Positions 46,831 through 56,718 are shown, counted from the first letter of the stretch. The stretch is DNA of 64,000 nt from Hyphomicrobiales bacterium (GCA_021732215.1 JAKFVL010000032.1:124001-188000); one strand, 5' to 3'. The notes: generated from the letters alone by a model not told the origin. Translations and numbers: made by a program.

Positions 46831-48276
46831 GTGAATCTCGTAGTTGTGTCGAACCGCGTGGCGCGCGCAAAGGCCAACGAACCGATGACCGGCGGATTGG
46901 CGGCGGCGCTTTTGCCTGTGGTCGAAAAATCCGGTGCGATATGGGTCGGCTCGAGCGGCCGCGTCCGCGATGGCGGAAGCAAGGATGGATTCGCGGATAT
47001 CGAGCCGCTGGGCGAGGGCGCGATCGCGCTGCTCGATCTGCCTGCGGCGCATTACGGCGGCTATTACGAAGGCTTTGCCAATTCGGCGCTGTGGCCTGCG
47101 CTGCATTCCCGTACCGACCTCATCCGTGTCTCGCTCGATGATTACCGCTCCTACCGCGAAGTGAACGCATTCATGGCGCGTGCGCTGCTGCGTTTCCGCA
47201 AACCGGATTCGGCGTTCTGGATCCAGGATTACCATTTCCTGTCGCTCGGCGAGGAATTGCGCTCGCTCGGTGTTACCCAGCCGATCGGCTTCTTCCTGCA
47301 TACGCCTTGGCCGTCGCGCGATGTGATGAACGGCGTGCCAAATCATCGCGAACTGATCGAGGCGATGCTGGCCTACGATCTGATCGGCTTCCAGACCGAG
47401 AACGATTGCCAGAATTTCGCCATCTATCTGAAGTCCGATCTCGGGCTCAGCATCGAGAACGGCTCAGTGACCTCGCGTCACGGCACCTCGCGCTTTGCCG
47501 CGTTTCCGATCGGAATCGATGTCGATGCCTTTGCCGCGAACGCCGCCAGGGCGATATCGCATCCCGAAGTGGCGCGGTTGCGCAAGAGCGTCGATGACAA
47601 GCGGCTGGTGATCGGCGTCGACCGCGTCGACTACTCCAAGGGTCTGGTCAATCGCATCAAGGCGTTCGACCGGATGCTCGCCATCAATCCGTCGCTCAGC
47701 CGCACCGTGTCTCTGTTGCAGATCGCAACACCGTCACGCGGCGCGATCGAAGCCTACGAAGCGCTGCAGACAGAACTGTCGCGCGTCGTCACCGAGGTCA
47801 ACGGCCGCCACGGCGAGGTGGATTGGACGCCGATCCGTTATCTCAGCAAGGGCTTCAGCCAGACCATGCTGGCCGGATTCTATCGCACCGCGCAGGTCGG
47901 CCTCGTGACGCCGTTGCACGACGGCATGAATCTCGTCGCCAAGGAATACGTCGCGGCGCAAAATCCTGTCGATCCCGGCGTGCTGGTGCTGTCGAAATTC
48001 GCCGGCGCTGCCCGCGAGCTTGATACCGCGCTGCTGGTCAATCCGCACGATATCGACGGAATGGCGCGGGCGCTTTCGATGGCGCTCACCATGCCGGTGC
48101 CGGAGCGGCGGTTGCGCTGGGAGGCGATGATGAAGAAGCTCAAGACCGGCAACATCGAGCAATGGTCGTCGAGCTTCATCGCGGCGCTTGAGCAAACCCG
48201 CGCGGCGGAACCGGCCTCGTTGCAGTACTGCGATTTTCCGAAGCGGAAAGTGGCCGGCGACCTAACGGTGCACTGA
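46831..48276 (+). CDS. otsA: Trehalose-6-phosphate synthase
   Basis: The 481-residue glycosyltransferase (GT20) joins UDP-glucose and glucose 6-phosphate. Visible motifs are the N-terminal [36 protein letters not shown] and, in the second domain, [18 protein letters not shown]. Near the end are [16 protein letters not shown], all standard for OtsA. GGAGGGG precedes the GTG start. Together with OtsB it makes the stress protectant trehalose. Confidence 0.96.
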   Translation: MNLVVVSNRVARAKANEPMTGGLAAALLPVVEKSGAIWVGSSGRVRDGGSKDGFADIEPLGEGAIALLDLPAAHYGGYYEGFANSALWPALHSRTDLIRVSLDDYRSYREVNAFMARALLRFRKPDSAFWIQDYHFLSLGEELRSLGVTQPIGFFLHTPWPSRDVMNGVPNHRELIEAMLAYDLIGFQTENDCQNFAIYLKSDLGLSIENGSVTSRHGTSRFAAFPIGIDVDAFAANAARAISHPEVARLRKSVDDKRLVIGVDRVDYSKGLVNRIKAFDRMLAINPSLSRTVSLLQIATPSRGAIEAYEALQTELSRVVTEVNGRHGEVDWTPIRYLSKGFSQTMLAGFYRTAQVGLVTPLHDGMNLVAKEYVAAQNPVDPGVLVLSKFAGAARELDTALLVNPHDIDGMARALSMALTMPVPERRLRWEAMMKKLKTGNIEQWSSSFIAALEQTRAAEPASLQYCDFPKRKVAGDLTVH

Positions 48277-48304
48277 TCGTGCGCGCCGGGCGCAGGTCAT
48301 TCAT

Positions 48305-48652
48305 TCAGTAGCAGTACGACACGCCCTCTAGCACGGCGCACTTCAGCTTGTTCGGAGCGTTGGGATTGTCGAGCGGCACCGAGCCTTTGCCGGTACCATC
48401 GCCGACGAACACCCCTGGTCCAACCTGCACCGACGATTTGTTGCCGATGATAACGCTCGGGTGCGGCGATGCCTTGCTCGAGCGCGTGCCGTCGGTCCAG
48501 ATGATCGCATCGCCGGACAGCACGCCCCGCCGGCCGTCTTCGCAGGCGACATCGAGGCCGGTACGCGAGCAGGCCTGCGCAGCGGCGGTCGTGGGCGTCT
48601 GGGTGATCGCGGCGATCAGCCACAGCGCTGTTGCTCCATTCGACAATCTCAT
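48305..48652 (-). CDS. Small secreted protein of unknown function (115 aa)
   Basis: No family is recognised. The protein has a signal peptide ending near TTAAAQA (about 25). The mature domain has four Cys (CSRTGLDVAC, then KLKCAVLEGVSYCY), which could form two disulfides in the periplasm. Gly, Asp and Ser are frequent (SGDAIIWTDGTRSSK). It is convergent with otsA and closes on its stop within 30 bases. Confidence 0.65.
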   Translation of the reverse strand: MRLSNGATALWLIAAITQTPTTAAAQACSRTGLDVACEDGRRGVLSGDAIIWTDGTRSSKASPHPSVIIGNKSSVQVGPGVFVGDGTGKGSVPLDNPNAPNKLKCAVLEGVSYCY

Positions 48653-48885
48653 GACGTGATCCTGCTGGCCGGTCGGATGGCCTGCATATCAGGCGGCCGA
48701 GCCGGGCAGCGGGTTCAATGCCTGGTACCCAGTTTCATTCCGGCAACCCCGACGTCATGCATGTCCGGCGTTGTCGCCTGAGCTGGTCCGCAAATCCCCT
48801 TGCGGCTCAAATGCTTGCGGAAAGACGTCGTTTTCCCCTTGAATCCCTTGCCAAATCCGCCCTGCGCCGTCATGAGAGAGCGCCC

Positions 48886-48975
48886 GGAGGGATGGCCGAG
48901 TGGCTTAAGGCGCACGCTTGGAAAGCGTGTGTGCGGGAAACCGTACCGTGGGTTCGAATCCCACTCCCTCCGCCA
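48886..48975 (+). tRNA. tRNA-Ser (anticodon GGA)
   Basis: GGAGGGA (48886-48892) pairs with TCCCTCC before G and the encoded CCA. The anticodon loop TTGGAAA between CACGC and GCGTG gives GGA (48920-48922), reading UCC/UCU. The long variable arm and 90-base length fit tRNA-Ser. I found no second copy of its 3' end in the following 10 kb. Confidence 0.96.
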
Positions 48976-49238
48976 AACTGCCTGAAAAGCCCCTGTTCTT
49001 CAGTGCTTCCTGACGCGGCTGTTTGGCAGCCCGTATCCCGGCCCATACTTCGTGTTTGAACCTGACGCTGTGATGCTCAAAAATTAGACTTGCAAGCCTG
49101 CAAATCCATCAAGCATCTCACTCAATTTCAATATGCATAATTGCACGATGCCTTGCACATCTCCGTATTTCCTTTCGCTGCGCTCCAACCAACACTTCAA
49201 GCGGCTGGATAGCTCCGAGGCGGCAACGGACGATTGTC

Positions 49239-50024
49239 ATGCGATACGTCACCGATGCTTTTGGCAATGCGAAGGTCAGGCGTGCCATCGAGCTCGCTAT
49301 CGGGCCGCTCTTGCTGTTCGCGATCTGGTGGGTGGCCTTCAAAGGGCAATTGGTCAACAAGGATCTCCTGCCATCGCCGATCGACACCTTGCGCGACACC
49401 GCGTCCAGCATTGCCGCCGGCAAGATGACCGGCGATTTCGTTCACACCATTGTTCGCGTCGGCTACTCGATTTTGGTCGCCGTCGTTGCCGGCGTTCCTG
49501 TCGGAATCGTGCTCGGCGCCAGAGCTTCGATCTATCGGTCAGTCGAGTTCCTGATCGATTTTTTCCGATCTACGCCGGCGACGGCCATGTTTCCGTTGTT
49601 CCTGCTGCTGTTCGGACTTGGTGATTTCGCAAAGATTGCGGTCGCCGCATTCGCGGCCTGGCTCGTCATTGTGTTCAACGTTGCCTATGGCGTGATGAAC
49701 GCGCGGCAGACCCGCATCCTGGCGGCGCGTTCGATGGGGGCTTCCTCGCTTCGCATCTTCAAAGACGTCATCTTCTTCGAAACCCTGCCGCAAACATTCA
49801 TCGGGCTGCGCACAGCCGTCTCGCTTGCGCTTGTCGTCATCATCGTCGCCGAGATGTTCATCGGCGCGACCGACGGCATCGGCCATCGAATCATCGACGC
49901 TCAAATTTCCTATTCGCTGACTGAAATGTACGGGTCGATCCTGATCGCCGGGGCGATGGGGTATGGACTGAACCTCATGCTTCTGATGATCGAACGCTCG
50001 CTGATTCACTGGTCCGGCAAGTAA
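49239..50024 (+). CDS. NitT/TauT-type ABC transporter permease
   Basis: The 261-residue membrane protein has six predicted segments and the EAA-type loop ILAARSMGASSLRIFKDVIFFETLPQ (about 165-190). It belongs to the family that imports nitrate, sulfonates, pyrimidines, riboflavin and related small molecules. It is the first of an operon of permease, binding protein, ATPase and nitrilase. It starts 263 bases after tRNA-Ser(GGA). Confidence 0.9.
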   Translation: MRYVTDAFGNAKVRRAIELAIGPLLLFAIWWVAFKGQLVNKDLLPSPIDTLRDTASSIAAGKMTGDFVHTIVRVGYSILVAVVAGVPVGIVLGARASIYRSVEFLIDFFRSTPATAMFPLFLLLFGLGDFAKIAVAAFAAWLVIVFNVAYGVMNARQTRILAARSMGASSLRIFKDVIFFETLPQTFIGLRTAVSLALVVIIVAEMFIGATDGIGHRIIDAQISYSLTEMYGSILIAGAMGYGLNLMLLMIERSLIHWSGK

Positions 50025-50053
50025 TTCGCCACTCAAACGAAGGACACAAGCAG

Positions 50054-51040
50054 ATGAAAATGATTTTTGGAGTTGCAGCTTCGGCTTTCCTGCTCTGCGC
50101 CTCGTCCGCGAATGCTGCTTGCAGCAAGACCGAGAAAGTCACTGCGGTCTGGCTGCCGATCATGCAGACCACCGCTTACTATGTCGCGCTCGAGGAGAAG
50201 CTGTTCGAAAAGGCTTGCATCGAAATCGTCTCGACGAAAATGGAGGCGCCAAATCAGATCATCGACGCGCTGATCGCCGAGCGTGCCGATTTCGGTCCTC
50301 CGGGAGCGGCGGCCGGCATCGCCATGATTGCAGAGTCCAAATTTCCCGGAAAGCTGAAGGTCTTCGGCTTGCAGGGTGGAGGCGTTGCCGTCGATCGCAT
50401 CAATGACGGGCTGATCGTCAAGCCGGACAGCCCGATCAAGAGCTTTGCCGACCTCAAAGGCAAGTCGCTCGGCCATGTCCCGGGCATTCAATGGCGAACG
50501 ATCTCTCGTCATATGGTGCGCTCGGCGGGTCTCGATCCGGACACCGACGTCAAACTTGTCGATCTCGCCGTGGCCATGCAGGTGCCCGCCGTGGTTGGGG
50601 GAACCGTCGATGCAACGCTGTCGCTTGAGCCGGTAGGGTCCATCGCTGTTGCTACGGGTAAAGCGAGCCGCGCAATGACAAATCCGGTCGCGCGCGTGAT
50701 TGCCGATCCATTTTACTCCGGCGCATCTCTGATGACGGTGAAGTTTCTGAAAGAGCGGCCGGATGTCGCGCGCAAGATCGTTGCGATCATCGATGAGGCG
50801 ACTGATCTCGCGAACGCCAATTTCGCGAAGTACAAGCCCATTCTCACCAGATACACGCCCACCAAGGACGATCAGCTGGAGTTTATTGCGCAGCCATATC
50901 TGCGCGGCTTCAAGGATTTGAATCAAACCGACATCAATTCGTATCAGGCGCTTATCGATGTCTTTATCAAGGAGGGCGTCATGGCCGGCCCTATGAACGT
51001 GAAGGACAAGATGCTCGCCAAGTCAGACCTCGGCAATTGA
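50054..51040 (+). CDS. NitT/TauT-type ABC binding protein
   Basis: The 328-residue protein has a signal peptide ending near SANA-AC (about 22). Its type II binding fold has WLPIMQTTAYYVALEEKLF and SFADLKGKSLGHVPG, standard for the NMT1/SsuA-like group. GAAGGA precedes the ATG. The ligand cannot be read directly; the nitrilase in the operon suggests an N-containing compound such as a nitrile, amide or carbamoyl amine. Confidence 0.88.
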   Translation: MKMIFGVAASAFLLCASSANAACSKTEKVTAVWLPIMQTTAYYVALEEKLFEKACIEIVSTKMEAPNQIIDALIAERADFGPPGAAAGIAMIAESKFPGKLKVFGLQGGGVAVDRINDGLIVKPDSPIKSFADLKGKSLGHVPGIQWRTISRHMVRSAGLDPDTDVKLVDLAVAMQVPAVVGGTVDATLSLEPVGSIAVATGKASRAMTNPVARVIADPFYSGASLMTVKFLKERPDVARKIVAIIDEATDLANANFAKYKPILTRYTPTKDDQLEFIAQPYLRGFKDLNQTDINSYQALIDVFIKEGVMAGPMNVKDKMLAKSDLGN

Positions 51041-51051
51041 GTGGTTTTCCG

Positions 51052-51888
51052 ATGGGGAAAGTGACCGCCATACGCAACGCTGATCGGACCGCTCCAGAGT
51101 ACGCACCGGTGGATCAGCAGCGCGCGCCCAGACAGGCTTTCATTACCGTGCGGGGCCTGAGCAAGCAGTTTCAAGGTACGACAATCTATGACGACTTCTC
51201 GATCGATCTGCCGATCGGGAAATTCATCTCCGTGTTCGGACCGAACGGCTGCGGAAAAAGCACCTTTATCAACATGATCTCAGGTCTGTTGCCGATGGAT
51301 GCGGGCGAAGTTCTCTATGACGGCCAGACCATCCGCGACACCAGGATATCGTATGTTTTCCAGAACTACCGGGAAGCACTGTTCCCGTGGATGCGCGCGA
51401 TCGACAACATCCATTATCCGCTGAAGGTCCTGGGCGTGGACCGGGCAGAGCGGCGACGGCGCGTCGAAAAACTGTTGGCCGATTTCGATGTGCCATTCGA
51501 TCTCAATGCCTATCCTTACACCCTGTCAGGCGGCCAGCAGCAGACGGTTTCGATCTTGCGGGCGCTTGTGACCAATCCGGAAATCCTGTTTCTGGACGAA
51601 CCGTTCTCGGCGCTTGATTACGAAATGACCCTTTTCATGCGCGAGCGGCTTCAGAAAATTTTCATGAAGCTGAAAACGACGATGCTGCTGGTGTCTCACG
51701 ACCTGGAAGAGGCCATCCAACTCGCCGATCAGGTCGTCCTGCTTACGCGGCGGCCGACCCGCGTCGCAGAGATCGTCAATGTCGGTCTGCCCTGGCCGCG
51801 TGACCTTGATGTTACGACGGGCGAGCAGTTCATCCGGCTGAAACGCCACTGCCTCGACCGCTTCTGGCGCGAGGTCAAACGAGACTGA
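51052..51888 (+). CDS. NitT/TauT-type ABC ATPase
   Basis: The 278-residue ATPase has Walker A GPNGCGKST, signature LSGGQQQTV, Walker B ILFLDEPFSALD and switch His in VSHDLEEA. It powers the import system with the two preceding proteins. In-frame TTG at 51037 and ATG at 51052 are possible starts; the ATG follows the previous stop by 11 bases. Confidence 0.9.
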   Translation: MGKVTAIRNADRTAPEYAPVDQQRAPRQAFITVRGLSKQFQGTTIYDDFSIDLPIGKFISVFGPNGCGKSTFINMISGLLPMDAGEVLYDGQTIRDTRISYVFQNYREALFPWMRAIDNIHYPLKVLGVDRAERRRRVEKLLADFDVPFDLNAYPYTLSGGQQQTVSILRALVTNPEILFLDEPFSALDYEMTLFMRERLQKIFMKLKTTMLLVSHDLEEAIQLADQVVLLTRRPTRVAEIVNVGLPWPRDLDVTTGEQFIRLKRHCLDRFWREVKRD

Positions 51889-51912
51889 TTTCGAAACAAA
51901 ATGGAGACTGCC

Positions 51913-53586
51913 ATGACGAAGCGCCGCTTCCGCGCTGCCGCCGTCCAGACGCTTGCCCGTTTGGGGGACTTCGACCACAACATCGCTCTCGCAACCGGCT
52001 TTGTCGAGGACGCGGTCAGACAAGGGGCCGAGCTTGTCGTGTTCCCTGAATGCATGGACACCGGCTATCTGTTCGACTCGGCCGAACATTGCCGCGAACT
52101 TGCCGAGACGATGAAAGATGGCCCGTTCGTTACGGCGCTGGCCGATCTCGCGCGCAAACACTCGATCTATATCGCCAGCGGCGTGACCGAATGGGACCCG
52201 CAGAAAGAGAAGATATTCAATACGGGCATCATGTTCGGCCGCAAGGGTGAAATCGCCTGCCACTACCACAAGCAGTTTCTGGCCACTCACGACCAGAACT
52301 GGTTTGCCTTCGGCGAGCGGGGATGTCCGGTGGTCGATACCGATCTCGGCCGGATTGGGCTGCTGATCTGCTTCGACGGCCGCATTCCCGAAATTTTCCG
52401 CGCGATGGCGATGCAGGGAGCCGAAGTCATCGTCGACATGGCGAACTTCTTCGCGATGGATCAAGCCGACATGTGGGGACCGGCACGCAGTTACGAGAAC
52501 GGCTTGTGGCTCGTCGCCGCAACCAAATCGGGCTACGAGCGATCGATCTACTATCCCGGCGGCAGCATGATCGTCGATCCGAAGGGACGGGTGGTGTCAA
52601 AGGTGCCTTACGACACCCACGCCATGGCGGTGGCCGACATCGATCTCGACGCTGCGCACGACAAATCAATCTATGCCGCCAACGACAAGATCGCCGATCG
52701 CCGCCCGGAGACCTACCAGCTGATGGCTTTGCCATACGAGAAGACGCCGGTTTACCGGATAGCGGATAAGCCGCTCATTCCTTCAAAGTCGGTCACCAAG
52801 GTTGCAGCCGTCCAGATGCACGTGACGCGAGACTGTCCGGCGGACGATGTTTTCGACATGATCGATCACGCCGCCAAGCTCGGCATCAAGGTTCTGGCAC
52901 TTCCGGAATATGCCTTCTGTCCGAGCGCAATTCCGAATGCTGCCGAGGCTGCGGCACTGGCCGAGCAGACGCCCGCGCTGTTGAGCAGAGCCGGCGGGAT
53001 CGCAGCCCGCTACGAATGCCTGATTGCGATTCCGAGCGTCGAACGCGCGGCTGCCGGTCCCTACGTGACGACTTTCCTGATCGGTCCGGACGGCAAGGAA
53101 ACCGGAAAGTATCGAAAGACGCACCTGACCGCTGAAGAGCGCAAATGGGCGCTGGCGGGGGATAACTATCCGGTGTTCGATACGCCGTTCGGACGGATCG
53201 GCGTCATGTCCGGCTATGATGCAGTGTTTCCCGAAACGTCGCGCTGCCTCGGCATTGCGGCGGCCGATATTATTCTGTGGCCCGCGTCGTTGCGCGAGCC
53301 GTTCGAGCGGGAGCTGCTTGCCGTTCCGAGGGCCGAGGACAATCGCGTGGCCGTCGTGCTGGCCAACCGCGTCGACTCGCCCTATCCGGGCGGCAGTCTC
53401 GTGATCCCGCCGACTGGATTTCCGCTGTGGGATATCAACGTGGTCGCCCCGCGCGTCCTCAAGCTCGGAGCAGTCATGCCGAAACATATCGATCTGGCGG
53501 TGTGCCGGCAAAAGCTGATGATCCCGAAGGTGGACATGTTCGCCAACCGCCTGGTCGAGACCTATGCGCCGATCATTGCCGCGTAA
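51913..53586 (+). CDS. Tandem two-domain nitrilase-superfamily protein, second domain lacking the Cys
   Basis: The 557-residue protein holds two carbon-nitrogen hydrolase domains (about 1-290 and 300-557), twice the usual length. Domain 1 keeps the triad: Glu46 (FPECMD), Lys120 (HYHKQF) and Cys153 (LLICFDGRIPE). Domain 2 keeps Glu332 (LPEYAF) and Lys402 (YRKTHL), but the Cys position is Gly434 (VMSGYDAVFPE), so it is probably inactive. Domain 1 should hydrolyse an amide or nitrile. GGAG precedes the ATG at 51913; a Met four codons earlier is also open. It follows the ABC ATPase by 24 bases, implying import and hydrolysis of one compound. Confidence 0.87.
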   Translation: MTKRRFRAAAVQTLARLGDFDHNIALATGFVEDAVRQGAELVVFPECMDTGYLFDSAEHCRELAETMKDGPFVTALADLARKHSIYIASGVTEWDPQKEKIFNTGIMFGRKGEIACHYHKQFLATHDQNWFAFGERGCPVVDTDLGRIGLLICFDGRIPEIFRAMAMQGAEVIVDMANFFAMDQADMWGPARSYENGLWLVAATKSGYERSIYYPGGSMIVDPKGRVVSKVPYDTHAMAVADIDLDAAHDKSIYAANDKIADRRPETYQLMALPYEKTPVYRIADKPLIPSKSVTKVAAVQMHVTRDCPADDVFDMIDHAAKLGIKVLALPEYAFCPSAIPNAAEAAALAEQTPALLSRAGGIAARYECLIAIPSVERAAAGPYVTTFLIGPDGKETGKYRKTHLTAEERKWALAGDNYPVFDTPFGRIGVMSGYDAVFPETSRCLGIAAADIILWPASLREPFERELLAVPRAEDNRVAVVLANRVDSPYPGGSLVIPPTGFPLWDINVVAPRVLKLGAVMPKHIDLAVCRQKLMIPKVDMFANRLVETYAPIIAA

Positions 53587-53606
53587 GGGTTGCCGCCCCG
53601 ACTGAT

Positions 53607-54629
53607 ATGCCTGACAGTAGCGGGCATCGGATGTCGCTCTCGGGCGGGCATATCAGGAAGGCTAAGTTGGCAAAAGCTGCGCGAGCGCTGCGCTACAACT
53701 GGGATGACATCATCTTCTTTCTGGAAGTGGCGCGTACAAAAAATCTGGTACGCGCCAGCCAGAAGTTGAAGGTCGATCACACCACTGTCAGCCGCCGGGT
53801 AAAGGAACTCGAGCGCAGTCTCAATACAACGCTGTTCAAACGCAGCAAGACCGGCTTCGCACCAACCGAAGCAGGGCTGCGCCTCTTGCAGTACGCAGAA
53901 GGTATGGAGAACAACGCAAACGCCATCATTGAAGCCGTCGCCGGATCAGAGAAGGCGGATGCCGCGGGGGCCGTCCGGATCGCGAGCATGGAAGGCATCG
54001 GCAGCATGTATCTGACCCCCTGCATGGCGGCGTTCAGTAAAATCTATCCGTCGATCCAACTGGAACTGATCACCGATACTCGTCTTCTCGATATGACCCG
54101 GCGGGAAGCAGACATTTTCATCACCTTCTTCAAACCCAAGGGACGGCGGCTTCTGGTGAAGAAGATCGGCGAGTTCAAGACGTTCCTGTACGCTTCCAAT
54201 GCCTATCTGCAACGGCAGCCAATGCCGTCCAGTCTCAAGGAACTGGAGGATCACGACTTCATCGATTTCATCGACGAGCATGTTCACATCAAAGAGAATC
54301 GCTGGTTGTCCGACATACTGCGGCCTGCCCACGTCGTGTTTCGAAGTACAAGTCTCGTCGCGCAGTACATCGCTGCGACCAGCGGACTCGGCATTGCCAT
54401 GCTGCCGTCCTATGTGGCGGCCCGGAACAAGGATCTGCGCCCGATTCTGCCGAGCTATTTCTCTGTTCGAGATATCTGGTTGTCCGTGCACGAGGACTTG
54501 TTGCACATCGCGCGCATCAAGGCCGTCATCAGCTTTCTTGAAAAGCGCGTTTTGTCAGACGCCGAATACCTGTCGTCGCCCTCTTGCGACGAAAACCTGA
54601 CCAGGCGAGTCGCGAAATCGAAGGTATAG
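53607..54629 (+). CDS. LysR-family regulator of the nitrilase/ABC operon
   Basis: The 340-residue protein has a LysR HTH preceded by a 30-residue basic leader (HTH about 35-95, DDIIFFLEVARTKNLVRASQKLKVDHTTVSRRVKELE) and a LysR-type effector domain. The C-terminus is basic. The start is uncertain: ATG at 53607, ATG at 53631, or TTG at 53667 that has AGGAAGG just ahead. It follows the nitrilase gene by 20 bases in the same direction, so it is the likely local regulator. Confidence 0.8.
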   Translation: MPDSSGHRMSLSGGHIRKAKLAKAARALRYNWDDIIFFLEVARTKNLVRASQKLKVDHTTVSRRVKELERSLNTTLFKRSKTGFAPTEAGLRLLQYAEGMENNANAIIEAVAGSEKADAAGAVRIASMEGIGSMYLTPCMAAFSKIYPSIQLELITDTRLLDMTRREADIFITFFKPKGRRLLVKKIGEFKTFLYASNAYLQRQPMPSSLKELEDHDFIDFIDEHVHIKENRWLSDILRPAHVVFRSTSLVAQYIAATSGLGIAMLPSYVAARNKDLRPILPSYFSVRDIWLSVHEDLLHIARIKAVISFLEKRVLSDAEYLSSPSCDENLTRRVAKSKV

Positions 54630-54703
54630 GTGCTTCGGAAACCGCGTCCGACGGGATGATAGGCCTTCCAGCTTATCGGCATGCGTCGGTGGCGCAAGCG
54701 CGC

Positions 54704-55717
54704 CTACGGAATCAGCACCGTTGCGCCGAGTGTCTTGCCGGATTCGATGGCTTCGTGCGCCTTGACCGCATCCTTCAGCGGATACTCGTAATTGATATTG
54801 GCGTCGAGAATCCCTGCTCCGATCGCCTTGAACAGGGCGTTCGCGGTCATTTCAAGATCGGCGCGTTTGGCGACGTAATGCATGATTGCCGGCCGCGTGA
54901 TGAACAGCGATCCGCGCCGTCCGAGATCCTGAATGATGTCGATCGGATCCGGCGGGCCCGAGACGTGGCCGTAAGCGGCGCAAACTCCCATCGGCCTTAG
55001 CGTATCGAGTGATTGATGCATCGTCTCCTTGCCAATGGCCTCATAGACGACGGCGCAGCCTTCGCCGTCGGTGACGTCGCGCACCACGTCGACAAAACTC
55101 TGCTTGCTGCGCACGACCGGATGATCGCATCCCGCCGCGCGTGCGACCTCCGCCTTATCCTCGGTGCTGACGGTGCCGACCACGATCGCGCCCAGCGCCT
55201 TGGCCCACTGGCACAGAATAAGCCCCATGCCGCCTGCCGCCGCATGAACCAGAATCGTGTCGCCCGGCTGGACCGCATAGGTCCGGTGCAGCAGATAATG
55301 CGCGGTCATGCCTTTCATCAGCAGGGCCGCGACGGTGCGGTCGTCCAGACCATCTGGCAGATGCAACAGTTTGTCGGCGGGGTAGTTGCGGAATTCCGAA
55401 TAGCTGCCAAGCGGCGGAATGCCGTAAGCGACGCGGTCCCCGGTCTTGAATCCGGAAACGCCTTCGCCGGTGCCTTCGACAACGCCAACGCCCTCGAAGC
55501 CGATCACGACCGGACACGGCGCGACCGGCCATGGATGCGAGATGCCGCCGCGATGGTAGGTATCGGCATAGTTGACGCCGATGGCGGTGTGCCGAAGCAG
55601 AACCTCACCCGCGCCGGGGTCCGGCACCGGCCAGTCCTGCCATGTCATGGCGTTCGGCGGGCCGAGTGCGTGAATGACCTGGGCCTTCGACTTCAGGTTG
55701 GACAAGGCATGCGACAT
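54704..55717 (-). CDS. Quinone oxidoreductase (zinc-free MDR family)
   Basis: The 337-residue protein has the medium-chain reductase fold with an NADPH-binding motif (HAAAGGMGLILCQWAKALGA) and no zinc Cys cluster. RHTAIGVNYADTYHRGG at the catalytic end matches QorA. It reduces quinones or enones with NADPH. GGAG precedes the ATG at 55717; a Met ten codons earlier is weaker. It is divergent from the dehalogenase gene, with 134 bases between. Confidence 0.92.
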   Translation of the reverse strand: MSHALSNLKSKAQVIHALGPPNAMTWQDWPVPDPGAGEVLLRHTAIGVNYADTYHRGGISHPWPVAPCPVVIGFEGVGVVEGTGEGVSGFKTGDRVAYGIPPLGSYSEFRNYPADKLLHLPDGLDDRTVAALLMKGMTAHYLLHRTYAVQPGDTILVHAAAGGMGLILCQWAKALGAIVVGTVSTEDKAEVARAAGCDHPVVRSKQSFVDVVRDVTDGEGCAVVYEAIGKETMHQSLDTLRPMGVCAAYGHVSGPPDPIDIIQDLGRRGSLFITRPAIMHYVAKRADLEMTANALFKAIGAGILDANINYEYPLKDAVKAHEAIESGKTLGATVLIP

Positions 55718-55851
55718 CGAAGGACTCCTGCGCCGGATTTTCGGCAATCGGACGACCTTACTCCATTCATTACTTCGTGACTGTCATTTTGGCGCATCCG
55801 GATTGACTGCCTCGTGCGTTTCGTTACGTGCTGGATTCGAGGAGACACGAC

Positions 55852-56718
55852 ATGCTTGCGCGCCTGAAGCCCGATCCGATCCCGAAGATTTTTCCAGTGC
55901 CGGAATACCTCGCCACCGGGCGGTTGCTCGAGGTCTACAACGCCACAAAACAGGGCCTGAATGTTCCCTGGATGGGCGTGGTGTCGATGTCCTTCGCGCA
56001 CTATCCGAATTTCTATGACAAGCTCTGGTCGTCGCTGGCTCCGATCGCATCGACCGCGCCGTTCGTAGACGCCTGTGCCGAATTGCGCGCCGTGGCGGAA
56101 GCACAGGCGCTGCAACTGCGGCCTTCGCCGCTCGGCGAGGAACTGGTCAAGCGCGGGTATGCACCCGAAGAGCTGAACGACATCCGCGCCTGCATCGAAA
56201 TCTTCTCGGCCGGCAACATGCCCTACGTTCTGATGGCGACGCTGGCGCGGCTGCAGCTCGAGGGTCATGACCTCGGCGCGGGCCGTCCTGCCGGGCCGCG
56301 TGTCGGCGCGCCGCCGTTTCCCGACAGGCCGGCGCTGATGCAACTGCATCACGCCGATCCTTCGACACGCGCGATCTTCGACGACGTGATGAAAACCCTT
56401 GGGCTGCCTTTGGTGAACACGGACTACCGTGCCTTCGCGCGATGGCCGAGCTATTTCGCGCTGGCGTGGGCGGATCTGAAGCGGGCCGTCGAAGGGCCGG
56501 GCTACGCCGATGCAGTGCTCGCGACCCACGACACCGTGGTCAATCTGGCAAGGAGCCTGCCCAATCCGGCGGCTCTCCCGCCATCAGCCCTGATCGAGGC
56601 CGCCGAACGGGACGCGCCGCTGGCGGAAGTGCTCTCAGTGGTGCGGCTGTTTCAATGGCTGCTACCCGGACTCATCGTCAATGTCGGCTTCATGCAGGAG
56701 CAGTTGAAGGCCGCCTGA
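55852..56718 (+). CDS. DehI-family 2-haloacid dehalogenase
   Basis: The 288-residue protein has the two-repeat all-helical DehI layout: VPWMGVVSMSFAHYPNFYDKLW, GNMPYVLMATLARL and DYRAFARWPSYFALAWADLK. Asp191 matches the catalytic Asp189 of Pseudomonas DehI, where Ala-Ser-Asp occurs. Here the triplet is Asn189-Thr190-Asp191. From recalled structural work, Ala at that place goes with DL-acting enzymes and Asn with D-selective relatives. It would hydrolyse 2-haloacids to 2-hydroxyacids by direct water attack. GAGGAG precedes the ATG at 55852. Confidence 0.85.
   Translation: MLARLKPDPIPKIFPVPEYLATGRLLEVYNATKQGLNVPWMGVVSMSFAHYPNFYDKLWSSLAPIASTAPFVDACAELRAVAEAQALQLRPSPLGEELVKRGYAPEELNDIRACIEIFSAGNMPYVLMATLARLQLEGHDLGAGRPAGPRVGAPPFPDRPALMQLHHADPSTRAIFDDVMKTLGLPLVNTDYRAFARWPSYFALAWADLKRAVEGPGYADAVLATHDTVVNLARSLPNPAALPPSALIEAAERDAPLAEVLSVVRLFQWLLPGLIVNVGFMQEQLKAA

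Noticed and set aside
44673-47141. 822-codon plus-strand frame
   Set aside because: Out-of-frame shadow across the MFS, otsB and otsA genes.
48976-54629. Second island behind tRNA-Ser(GGA) carrying the NitT-nitrilase operon
   Set aside because: No repeat of the tRNA 3' end was found downstream and no integrase is present.
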